From positions 62,001-126,000 of the forward strand of contig NZ_CP007520.1 in the NCBI RefSeq assembly GCF_000875755.1: DNA of 64,000 nt. The letters run 5' to 3'. The number at the start of each line of letters is the position of its first letter. Position 1 is the first letter of the stretch. The DNA comes from Mycoplasma yeatsii GM274B. Lineage in GTDB: Bacteria > Bacillota_I > Bacilli_A > Mycoplasmatales > Mycoplasmataceae. Shown in pieces: positions 32,919-43,345 of the stretch. Under the pieces are notes generated by a model. That model saw only the letters and a list, made by a program, of their open reading frames with translations, did not search any database and was not told the DNA's origin. The position numbers and the translations under genes were made by a program.

Positions 32919-32940
32919 ATTTGTCTCCTTTTTGATATTT

Positions 32941-33134
32941 TTACCAAATTCAGGATAAAAATTTTACCAAATTAGACGAATTTTTTTTACCAAATTTGCC
33001 TGAAAAATTTTACCAAATTTGTTAAATTTATTTTACCAAATTCAGGATAAAAATTTTACCAAATTAGACGAATTTTTTTTACCAAATTTGCCTGAAAAAT
33101 TTTACCAAATTTGTTAAATTTATTTTACAAAATT
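32941..33134. repeat. Array of eight 23-bp-spaced ACCAAATT elements plus a degenerate ninth
   Basis: ACCAAATT, within TTTTACCAAATT, begins at 32943, 32966, 32989, 33012, 33035, 33058, 33081 and 33104, exactly 23 bases apart. A decayed copy (ACAAAATT) begins at 33127. Four units form a 92-bp block that is repeated twice. The array lies immediately upstream of the minus-strand ATPase; on that strand the core reads AATTTGGTAAAA. It fills the otherwise empty gap up to tmRNA. Confidence 0.93.
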
Positions 33135-33236
33135 ACGAGTTCTTTATTTACATTATTACGCTAAACCTTTTCTTAATACAATATTAGTGTTTAAACTTTC
33201 TAAATTATTTATAATGTTGTATCATTTATATGTAAT

Positions 33237-33647
33237 GGGGATGTCATGGTCTCGACAGGATATAACCAGCATATATAAGCAGTAGTGTGGTAGACTATAA
33301 ATACTACTAGGTTTAAAAAAACGCAAACGAAAACGAAGAAAAATTTGAAATGCCAGCATTCATGATCAACAATGCATCAGCTGGAGCAAACTTTATGTTC
33401 GCTTAATAACTACTTAGTTTAGTTATAGTATTTCACGAATTATAGGTAGTTTAGGCTTTATCTATAACCGTATTACCCTAGTCTAATAGGATGTATGATT
33501 GCAATAAATATATCCGAATTCTAATTGCAAATGACATTTAATCTTTTGTTAATTTTAGTTATCTGTTAAATTAGAAAATTAACTAAACTGTAGAAAGTAT
33601 ATGTAAGTGTATTTTGGACGCGAGTTCGATTCTCGCCATCTCCACCA
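33237..33647 (+). ncRNA. ssrA: Transfer-messenger RNA (tmRNA)
   Basis: The 5' end GGGGAUGUCAUGGUCUCGAC and the 3' end with a T-loop (GGACGCGAGUUCGAUUCUCG) followed by CAUCUCCACCA form the tRNA-like domain, with the encoded CCA. The resume codon is GCA at 33323, and the tag ORF runs to tandem TAA stops at 33404. The tag has 27 residues: it begins ANENEEKFEMPAF and ends SAGANFMFA. The ANFMFA end and long tag are typical of the mycoides-group mycoplasmas. The RNA rescues stalled ribosomes and marks products for Lon/FtsH-type proteolysis. Pseudoknot regions fill 33407-33600. Confidence 0.98.
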
Positions 33648-33662
33648 TAAAGAAAATAAGCT

Positions 33663-33688
33663 AGCTTGGAAAATTTCCAAGCTTTTTT
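33663..33688 (+). terminator. Rho-independent terminator of ssrA
   Basis: AGCTTGGAAA-A-TTTCCAAGCT plus Ts, 16 bases after the encoded CCA. Confidence 0.85.
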
Positions 33689-33775
33689 AGTTTTAAAATT
33701 TATTCAATATTTCAGTAAAACATATTATACAAGCCCAAGAATGCTCGATTTATTAAATTTTCATTCAATTTACAA

Positions 33776-33909
33776 ACACATGTTGGTAAAAGTGTTTGTA
33801 TTTACGCACACATGTTGGTAAAAGTGTTGATAAATTAGATGTACCTTTCCCACTTTAAGCATAAAATAATGTATAGAAAACACCTATGTTTGCCACTTTA
33901 AGCATAAAA
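33776..33909. repeat. Two pairs of short direct repeats between ssrA and alaS
   Basis: ACACATGTTGGTAAAAGTGTT, less one base, occurs at 33776-33796 and 33808-33828. CCACTTTAAGCATAAAA occurs at 33850-33866 and 33893-33909. No open frame is present in 33690-33920. The core TTGGTAAAA is also the minus-strand core of the array at 32941-33134. Confidence 0.8.
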
Positions 33910-33922
33910 ATATTACAAAACA

Positions 33923-33949
33923 AAAAACACTACTCTAAGTAGTGTTTTT
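33923..33949 (-). terminator. Terminator of alaS
   Basis: AACACTACT and AGTAGTGTT pair around a 3-base loop. The A-run on the plus strand gives a U-run after the hairpin on the minus strand. Confidence 0.82.
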
Positions 33950-33954
33950 AATAA

Positions 33955-36645
33955 TTATTTTTTAGTATATTTTCCTTGAGCAAGGTTTGAGTTTCCTCCA
34001 CCTTTTGTTTCTAATCCTTCAAGGTTATTAAATATATCAATTGCTTTATATTTTGATTGTAAACTTTCACTTACAGCAACAACTATAAAGTTAGTTTCAC
34101 CTGTCTGACTAGCTAATATTACAATTAAGTCTTTAAATTTATTTCTTAATTCATCAGCTAATTGTTTTAAATCTTTGATAGTTAAGTCTTTAGTGAATAA
34201 TCTAATTTCATTAACACCGTCTTTGTTTAATTCTGGTTTTAAATCGTTAAATTGTGACAATTTAGAAGCAGTTAATAAATCGTTAACTTTTTTGTCATAA
34301 TCTTTATATAAATCTTTTAATTTAGATAGCATTGATTTTATTACAACTAAATTTTGTTTTGTAATAGTTAAATTTTTAATTTCTGAATAAGTTTTTTCAA
34401 TTTCTTGATTTTCTAATACAGCTTTATTTTGGTTGTATTTTTCAATCACATTTTCAACTTCATCTTTAACTAATTTAAATTGTTCATTTAAATATTCGCT
34501 TACAGCTTTGTTTGAAGTTAATGCTTTAATTCTGTATAAACCGCTACCTTTTGATTCTAAACCTGTAATAATGAAGTCCTCAATATCACTTGTATTGTCT
34601 ACGTGAGTTCCACCACATAATTCTGAAGAAAAATCTCCAAATTTAACAACTCTTACAATTTCATCATATTTTTCAGTAAAGAATGCTAATGCATTATATT
34701 TATTAATTGAATCTTCTAAACTACAGAAATAAGTTTCTCTATTAATGTGTTCATTAATTTTTTGTAATACTAATTCTTCAGATTTATGTAATTCATCACT
34801 TGTTGCTAATCTGTTAAAAGTAAAGTCCATACGTAAACCATGTTCATCATTATATGATCCAGATTGCATTACGCTATTTCCTAAAACTTCTCTTAAAGCA
34901 GCATGAATCATGTGAGTTCCTGAGTGATTTTTCATTGTGTAGAAACGTTTATCTTCATCGACTGTGGCATTAACAATATCTCCAACTTTTAATGTTCCTG
35001 AAACCTTAACTCTATGAATATTTTGGTGTTTTGGTCCTTGTTGAACATCAACTACAACAGCATTTGCATTATCATTTGAAATAATACCAGTATCGGCTGC
35101 TTGTCCACCTTTTTCAGCATAAAATGGAGTTTTATCTAAAATTATATAAGCTTCTGAATCTGTAACTGAATCGATTTGTTTTTGATCAGCGAACATATAA
35201 ACAATTTTTGCATCACTTCTTGATGTTTCTTCTCAACCTGTAAATTCTGATTTAACATCAAGTTTAGTAAATAATTCATTTTGTTTATCTCAAGCTTTTA
35301 AATCTTTTCTACTACTTCTAGCAGTTTCTTTAGCTTGTTCTAAAAGTTCTTCAAATCCTTTAATATCAACTTCAACATTATGTTGTTGAGAAATTTCTAA
35401 AGTTTGTTCAATTGGAAAACCATATGATTCAAATAATAATAAAGCATTTTTAGCAGTAACCTTATTTTCAGATTTGATAATTTCTTCTAATAATTCATAA
35501 CCTTTAGATAATGTTTTTAAGAATTTTTCTTCTTCAGCTTTAATTGTTTGTTCTACTAATGTTTGTTTTTCTTCTAAATAAGGATAGAACTCTTTCATAG
35601 CTAACACTACTGAGTCAACTAATTTGTATAAGAATGCATCAGTTATTCCTAATTCTCTTCCAAATACTGAACTTCTTCTGATTAAACGTCTAATAATGTA
35701 TGCTCTATCTTTATTTCCTGGAAATACTCCATCACTAATAGCAAAAGTACATGCTCTAATATGATCTGCAATTACTTTAAATGCTGTATTAATTCTTGTT
35801 TGTTTAGCTGTTGGATTGAAGTAATTATCAAATGAATATTTAAATTTCTGATCACACATAGTTTCGACTTTTTGAATAGTTGGTCAGAAAATATCAGTTT
35901 CAAAGTTAGTTGGTGTATCTTGGAAAATTGATGATAATCTTTCTAGTCCTGCACCAGTATCGATATTTTTTCTAGGTAATTCAGCATAATTATTATTTCC
36001 ATCATTATTAAATTGTGAAAATACTATGTTTCAAACTTCGATATATCTATCATTTTCAATATCATCACTAATTAATCTAGGTCCAATTTTTTCTGGATCT
36101 CATTTTTCGCCACGATCATAAAATATTTCAGTATTTGGTCCACAAGGTCCTTGTCCTACGTCTCAGAAATTAGTGTCTCTTGATAAACTAAAGATATGAT
36201 CTTTTTCAATTCCAATTTCTTCAGTTCAAATTCTGTAAGCTTCATCATCTTCATTAAATACTGTTATATATAATTTATCTTTTGGCATAGCAAATCATTT
36301 ATCTGAAGTTAATAATTCTCAAGCAAAATGAATAGCTTCTTTTTTGAAGAAATCTCCGATAGAAAAATTACCTAACATTTCAAACATAGTGTGGTGACGT
36401 GCAGTAACTCCTACATTTTCAATATCATTAGTTCTAATTGATTTTTGTGAGTTAGTAAGTCTAGCAGCAGGAGGTGTTTTTCTTCCATCAAAATAAGGTT
36501 TTAATGTAGCGACTCCTGAATTAATTCATAATAAAGAAGGATCATCAACAGGTATTAATGAAACTGGTTCTAAAAAATAATGATCTTTTGATTTAAAAAA
36601 ATCTAATCACATTTGTCTTATTTGATTTGTAGATAATTTCTTCAT
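33955..36645 (-). CDS. alaS: Alanyl-tRNA synthetase
   Basis: The 896-residue class II synthetase charges tRNA-Ala. The start [17 protein letters not shown] is typical. The catalytic core has [37 protein letters not shown] and [15 protein letters not shown]. The editing domain carries the HxxxH motif in [13 protein letters not shown] and the downstream CGGTHV that completes the zinc site. The C-terminal C-Ala region is present and ends with a Gly-rich [10 protein letters not shown]. Length is full. GGAG lies 7 bases before the ATG. Breaks under the standard code are UGA Trp. Confidence 0.97.
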
Positions 36646-36735
36646 TTTGTTTCTCCTTTGAAAATGTTTTATTGTAACTATATTTAATTCTATCAAACAA
36701 TATATTAATAAGTAATACACATAATTTCTATAGAT

Positions 36736-37233
36736 TTAAATTTTAAAAATAATGTATAAAATAAGTGAAAAAATAAATATTAAAATTGAACTTATTAAAA
36801 AGATTTTTCTAAGTCTAATTAGTTTAGCTTCTTCATCTTGTAATGTTTTTTGATAACGTCTTCTTCTATCATTAAAAAATCACATCGCGTGTTTATTTCT
36901 TATATATCCAATTACAATACTAATTAAAAATAAAATTGAACCATAAATAATTGAAAATCATGTAGTACCTTTTCAGTTATTAAATGTTTTATTCTCTATA
37001 TTTAAAGTTAAATAACCAACTAAAACAGATAATAAACACCCAACAATAAAAATAGCTAATACAATTAATCAACCTTGTCATTTTAATGCTTTTTTTTGAT
37101 TATATTCAAAAACTTTTGATGAATAATTTCTAGAATCATAAACACTTTTTATTTTTTGATCAACTTCTTGGTTGTAAGCTATATTATCTTTTATTCTATG
37201 TTGTTTTAGTTCTTGAGATTTTTTATTTTTCAT
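36736..37233 (-). CDS. Hypothetical membrane protein (165 aa)
   Basis: The product has a charged N-terminus of about 50 residues, two central hydrophobic helices (about residues 53-78 and 92-110), a basic stretch (RNKHAMWFFNDRRRRYQKT), and a third helix near the C-terminus (residues 145-164). The ATG lies behind a weak AAGGAA site. No domain is recognised. It is separate from alaS (91 bases) and divergent from the opp operon. Topology suggests an integral membrane protein with a cytoplasmic charged head. Confidence 0.7.
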
Positions 37234-37401
37234 AATTTTATTCCTTTATTTACTAGTTTTATATTAAAAAAATTATTCTATAATTTTAAATTAAATCAAT
37301 AAGTTTTAATGAATAATTTCACCTAATATTTTATAATTATTAAATAGTATTTTACTAAAAATTTATATTTATAAATTTCAAAAATTTTTATTGTTTATTT
37401 T

Positions 37402-37430
37402 TTGACTATTTTAATTCGAAATGATATTCT
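37402..37430 (+). promoter_or_regulatory. Promoter of the opp operon
   Basis: TTGACT, a 17-base spacer and TATTCT lie about 70 bases before the oppB start. The -35 is nearly the consensus. The leader after it holds a short inverted sequence (TTAACT near 37440-37470) but no clear riboswitch. Confidence 0.65.
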
Positions 37431-37503
37431 TATTAGAATAACCGGTAAGTTAAAATAGTTAACTTTAAATATAAAATACAAAAATAATAGAAAGGGATCT
37501 AGC

Positions 37504-38748
37504 ATGAAAAATAAAAAAACTATTATTTATGATGAAAAAATAGATTTTAAAACTGAGCTATTATCAGAAGATTTTGATTTGTCAGCAGAGTTAGATAATC
37601 ATGAAAAAATAAGTAAACTAACAACTATTAAATATTGATACAGCGATCTAAATGCTAATATTTATAAGTTTTTTGTAAGACATCCTTTATACGGTTATTC
37701 ATTTAAAAGAATAGTGTATGGATTAATTACTTTACTAATTGCTATTGTTTTACTTTATGCAATTACAAGAGCAATTACTCCTGATGTTAAGTATCTACCT
37801 CCAAACTATGAGAAATTAGGTTTTTCAGATAAACAATTAGATGAACTTTTAGTTGATAGAATGAAAAAATTCGGAGTGTATGGTCCATTCTGAGAACAAG
37901 TTTTAAACTATTTAAAAAATATAACTCCGTTTATACCTAAAAAAGGTCTAATTGGTGCTAAATATGGGTTAGACCCCACTGCCCCTGGTGGTTGATTTGG
38001 AAATGAAGTATATGAAATCAGATTTGTTTATTTAGGAGTTGTTTCAAGTCCATCAATTGCTGAAGAAGGATCGGACGTTTTTAAACTATTTAAAAGTGCT
38101 ATGCCTTATTCATTCGCATTTGGTTCAATTGCTATTTTAATCGCTAACATTTTAGGTATTGTTATTGGTATTCAACAAGCTAAAAAGAAAAACAGATTAT
38201 TTGATAGTTTATTTAGTGGAGCATCAGCATTTCTTGTTGCGCTACCTTCTTTAGTTATTGTTTTAGCAATCTTTATTTTTTCAGTTTCAATTTTAGGAAG
38301 TTCTGGACTTTACAATACAGGAACATTTGCTACAAAATTCTGACCAATTGTAACAATGGTAATTATTAATATACCAATTGTTGCATCATACACAAGAAGA
38401 TATGTATTAGAAGAAATGACTGCAGATTATGTAAAATTCACTTTATCTAAAGGTATGAGCACAAAAAGAGCCTACTACTTACATATTTTTAGAAACTCAG
38501 GAATAAGAACTATTAGAACAATACCAAGTCAAATTATCTTAACTGTATTTGGTTCATCAATTTTAACTGAAACTCAATGATCTATTCCTGGAATGGGACA
38601 ATACATTATTAAATCAGCTGGTGGAAATGACTTTTTCGTATTCTTAGGATTTACAGTGTTATCTTCATTTGCAACAATATTTGCCTCATTATTATCAGAT
38701 TTAATTTATGTTTGATTAGATCCAAGAATTAGCTTGACTAAGAAATAG
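37504..38748 (+). CDS. oppB: Oligopeptide ABC transporter permease OppB
   Basis: The 414-residue inner permease has a long polar N-terminus (about 65 residues), a first membrane helix near residue 78, a large outside loop, and the remaining helices from residue 200 on. The EAA-like loop is in YVKFTLSKGMSTKRAYYLHIFRNSGIRTIRT, which docks the ATPases. The WSIPGMGQ block near residue 360 is typical of OppB/DppB. It is first in the oppB-C-D-F-A operon, which imports peptides as an amino-acid source for this auxotroph. An AAAGGGA site precedes the ATG. Confidence 0.95.
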
Positions 38749-38763
38749 AAAGGATTGGTAATT

Positions 38764-39777
38764 ATGCAAACTAAAAAACAAAAATCAAAAGATATTTATT
38801 CTAGTTTTACAGCAGAACAACACCAATCTTTTGAGTTCAAAAACGGAATAAGTCTAAATGAAATTGATCAAGAATTATTTACTCATGTTGGATTCCAAGA
38901 AAAAGGATTAGAATCAATTGCAACAAAACCTTATAGTTATTGAAAAGCTGTGGGTAAAATTTTATTAAAAAGTAAAGCATTTATTATTTGTATGAGCATA
39001 CTAGCTCTTTTAATAATCATGTCAATAATTATTCCTTGAAATAAAGAAGCTGTTCCTTTACAAGGAAGAGGACCCGGACTTAAAGCTCCTGATGCAACAA
39101 ATTGATTTGGTTTAGGAAAACAAGGTGAAGATTACTGAGTTGAAATATGATTAGGTTTAAGAACTACTCTTGCTTTCTCACTTGTAGTTGTAATAATTCA
39201 GTTAGCTATCGGAATTTTTGCCGGACTTATTTGAGGATACTTTAGAAAATTAGATATTTTATTCTACCAAGTAACTGCATTAATTTTAATCGCTCCTCAA
39301 CTAGTTATGATTATTTTAATTATTTCTATATTAGGAACCGGATTCTGACCAATGGTTTTAGCAGTAATTATTCAAGCGTGAATTGGACCTGCTTTAAACA
39401 TTAGAGCAGCAGTTTTATTAGTTAGAAATTCAGATTACAACGTAGCATCAGTTACATTAGGTTCAAGCTCAGGAAAAATTATTAGAAAAAACATTTTCCC
39501 TAAAATATTACCTATTTTAATTCAAGTTGCAGTGTTTGCAATTCCAACTGCAATTTCAATTGAAGCAACAATCTCATATCTTGGACAAGGATTTGTTGAT
39601 GGTCAAAAAATAACATCATTAGGTAAAATTTTAGAACTTGCTATCAGTGGTACTGAATGACAGGTTTTCCCACACCTATTATTAATTCCTGTAGCATTTA
39701 TCTCAAGTATTTCATTGTTATTCTTTATAGTATTAAAAGTATTTGCCGATTCATTAGATCCAAAAAATCACCGTTAG
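38764..39777 (+). CDS. oppC: Oligopeptide ABC transporter permease OppC
   Basis: The 337-residue second permease starts at the ATG at 38764, 10 bases after AGGA; an upstream TTG at 38755 is less likely. It has a polar N-terminus, one helix near residue 75-95, then five helices from residue 135. The RNSDYNVASVTLGSSSGKIIRKNIFPKILP segment is the EAA loop, and EATISYLGQGF is the OppC/DppC block. It pairs with OppB to form the channel. The C-terminal FADSLDPKNHR matches the DxLDP ending of the family. Confidence 0.95.
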
Positions 39778-39792
39778 AAAGGAAACTTGATT

Positions 39793-41487
39793 ATGAAACA
39801 AAAAGTTATTTTATCTATTAAAAATTTAGTTGTTAAATTTAGAGTTCGTTCTCAAGTTTTAACTTCTATTAGAAATATTAGTTTTGATATTTATGATGGT
39901 GAAACTGTTGCTATAGTTGGTGAATCTGGATCAGGAAAATCTGTTTTTACAAAAACTTTAACTAATATGTTAGAAGAAAATGGATATATTGCTAATGGAA
40001 CTATTACCTACTATCCAAGAAAAGATAAAAATGCTATATCTAATTTTAAAAATGAAGTAAACTTAGTAGATTTTCATAAAAACAATTTAGAAAATAACTC
40101 AAGAAGAGAAATTAGAAAATATAATCATTTAAAAATTAAAGAAATTCAATCTCAAATCAATGAATTAGAAAAATCAACAATAGATTCTATTAATCTAAAA
40201 ATTCAAGATTTAGAAAATAAAATTGAATTATTAAAAAAATATGAATTTACTAAAAATATTAAAAAGATAATTAAAAGAGATACTCTTATAAAAGAAGTTG
40301 CTAGATTAAATAAACAAATTGAATTAATCAAAGATCCTAACAAGTTAGAATTTAAAATCAATGAATTAAAAAGATCAATTAATAGATTAAAACAAGAAAA
40401 TGCTAACTTCCAACTACTTTCAATTTATAAAAAGTTTTTATATCAAAAAATTGTAAGCTTTATTAATAAAAACAAAAATGATTTTGAATATGATTTAAAT
40501 TTAGCTAAAGACTATTTAAATAAAGTAGAAAAAGTTGAATTTAAAAGTGATTTTGAAGATTTAATGATTGAAATTTTAACTGAAATTTCAAAAGAATCTA
40601 AAAAATTAGAAAAAGAAAAAATTGAATCATTATTAGAAATTTGAAACTTTATTAAATTACCAAATTTCATAATCAAAAGAAGAACTGCTAAAAACTTAGA
40701 AAAACTTCGTGGTGGAACAATTGCTACAATTTTCCAAGATCCGATGACTTCTTTAAACCCTTTATTAAGTGTTGGTTTTCAAATTTCAGAGGTTTTAAGA
40801 ATTCATAATAAATTATCAAGATCTGAAGCTAAAGCTGAAGCAATTAATTTAATGAAAAAAGTAGGTATTACAAATGCTGAAAAACGTTATAAAGATCTGC
40901 CAAGAAAATATTCTGGAGGAATGCGTCAAAGAATTGTTATTGCCATTGCTCTTGCATGTAGACCTAAAATATTAATTTGTGATGAGCCAACAACTGCATT
41001 AGATGTGACTATTCAAGCCCAAGTTCTAGATTTAATTAAAGAACTTAAAAAAGAATATAAATTCACAGTAATTTTTATTACTCATGATTTAGGAGTTGTT
41101 GCTAATGTTGCTGATAGAGTAGCTGTTATGTATGCTGGTCAAATTATAGAACATGGAAAAATTGAAGAAATTTTCTTCAATCCTCAACACCCATACACTT
41201 GATCATTATTATTATCACTTCCACAATTAGGTAAAAAAGGTGAAGATTTATATTCAATTTCAGGAACACCTCCTTCATTATTTAAAGAAATTAACGGAGA
41301 CGCTTTTGCTCCAAGAAATAAATTTGCTTTAGCTATTGATTACAAATATGAACCACCTATGTTTAAAGTTTCAGATACTCATTATGCTAAAACTTGATTA
41401 TTAGATCCACGTGCTCCTAAAATCGAAAGACCAAAACAATTAGAACTTCTAAAAGAAGCTGTTCAAAATACAAAGGTTGGTGAATAA
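39793..41487 (+). CDS. oppD: Oligopeptide ABC transporter ATPase OppD with large insertion
   Basis: The 564-residue ATPase has Walker A GESGSGKS at residues 43-50, the Q-loop in TIFQDPMTSLNP near residue 313, the ABC signature YSGGMRQR near 373, and Walker B ICDEPTTALDV with Asp397-Glu398. About 230-250 residues of Lys/Glu/Asn-rich, largely helical sequence are inserted between Walker A and the Q-loop. In ordinary OppD proteins these lie about 50 residues apart. The C-terminal oligopeptide-type domain (SISGTPPSLFKEING) follows. GAAAGGA lies before the ATG. Role: hydrolyses ATP to drive peptide import. Confidence 0.94.
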
Positions 41488-41489
41488 TT

Positions 41490-43331
41490 ATGAATAAAGA
41501 AAAAATCATAAGAGTCCGCGACTTACTAATTGAGTTTGGTAGTGGTAAAAATAAAGTTAAAGCTGTTAAAGGTGTAAGTTTTGATATCTTTAAAGGAGAA
41601 ACTTTTGGACTAGTAGGTGAATCTGGATCAGGAAAAACAACTATTGGTCGAGCAATTATGGGTATTCAACCTATTCAAGATGGTGCTATCTTTTTTGAAA
41701 ATAAATTATTAAGAGGTAAAGCACCTAATGTTTATGAAATCAATAAAAAAATAGCTAGACATTTAGATGTTATGAAACAAAACCAATTAAATACTTCTAT
41801 ATGTTTAAATGATTATTCAAATGAATTTAAAAGAGTTTTTTATAAATATACTCAATCTAAGTTTTATAATTTTAAAACTAAAGAATTAGAAGATTACAAA
41901 GATAATGTTTCAAGAATCATTGAAGAAGGAACTAACTTAAAAGATACTAAGTTAATAAACACTAAAAAGAATGTTAACCTTTGAATTATTTCTGAATCTA
42001 TTAATGATAATTTAAAAAGGATGTTAAAAATTATTAGATTACAAGATAAGTTATCAAAATTCTTACAAACTGTTTTTGATTATATTGAAACAAGTGAAGA
42101 ACTTTCAACTGCTGTTAATCATTATCAAACAGTTGTTAGTGATATCATGATTGAAATTAAACATCTTGAAAATCAAATTTATTGAATATTACAAGAAATG
42201 ACTGATATTAGAACTAAAGTTGAAAAAGGATACCACACTTCAATTTCTAATTTCTTTGATCAATTAGGTGTTAGATTAAAAAAAGTTATTTCACTTCAAA
42301 AACAAATTTCAGTTTTAATTGAAAAAGCAAGAAAAGCTCAAATAGTTAACGTAGCTTTAACTCAACCTAAAAAGAATTGAACTTCAACTTCAAGACAATT
42401 AGAATCAATCAAAGACGAAAGTTGATTAATTGGTGATTACGAAAAACTTGTTCAAGTTATTGAAAAAAATAATTTCTATAAAGCTTTAGAAAATGGAGAA
42501 ATTTTCCAACAACCATCTAAAAAAGATATCAAACAAAATAAAAAAGATATCCAAATGATTTTCCAAGACCCAAGTTCGTCATTAAATGATAGAATGGCGA
42601 TTGAAGAAATTGTTCAAGAAGGATTAGATAACTTCCCAGAACTTTATAAAAATGATGAAGTTAAAAAATCATACATTAAATGATTTAATCAAAATAATCC
42701 TCAACAAAAACTAGATGAAAACAGTGATGTAAAGCTAAGTGATATTAAAAGATATTTAATCACAGAATTATTACAAACTGTTGGTATGCTTCCAGAACAT
42801 CTATCTCGTTATCCTCATGAGTTTTCAGGTGGTCAACGTCAAAGAATCGGTATTGCTAGAACATTGATTATGAAACCTAAATTTGTTGTGGCTGACGAAC
42901 CTATTTCAGCACTTGATGTTTCTATTCGTGCTCAAATTATGAACTTATTAAGCAAATTCCAAAAACAATTTGATTTAACTTATATATTCATCGCTCACGA
43001 TTTAAGTGTTGTTAGATTCACAACAAATAGAATTGCTGTAATTTATCGTGGAGATATAGTTGAATTAGCTGAATCAGATGAACTATTTGAATGTCCACTA
43101 CACCCATACACTCGTTCATTATTAAGTGCAATTCCTTTACCAGATCCTATTCAAGAAAGAAACAAAATCCACTTTGAATATAAACCAGAAAAAGAACACC
43201 ATGACTATTTAATTGATTTTCCTAAATGAAGAGAAGTTAAAAATGGTCACTATGTATATGCAAACGATAGAGAGTTCTCACAATATCAAAAAGAGTTAGA
43301 GAAATATTATAAAAATAAAAAAGAAAGTTAA
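41490..43331 (+). CDS. oppF: Oligopeptide ABC transporter ATPase OppF with large insertion
   Basis: The 613-residue second ATPase starts 2 bases after the oppD stop. Walker A is GESGSGKTT at residues 43-51, the Q-loop is [11 protein letters not shown] near residue 359, the signature is FSGGQRQR near 446, and Walker B is [12 protein letters not shown] with Asp469-Glu470. An inserted helical region of nearly 290 residues separates Walker A from the Q-loop, as in OppD but with different sequence. The C-terminus holds the Opp-type [16 protein letters not shown] block. Together with OppD it forms the motor pair. UGA Trp codons break it under the standard code. Confidence 0.94.
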
Positions 43332-43345
43332 AGAAGGTGATAAGT

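Noticed and set aside
32941..33134. CRISPR array suggested by evenly spaced repeats
   Set aside because: The conserved core is about 12 bases with 11-base fillers that are themselves repeated, and no Cas gene is present. CRISPR repeats are longer with unique spacers.
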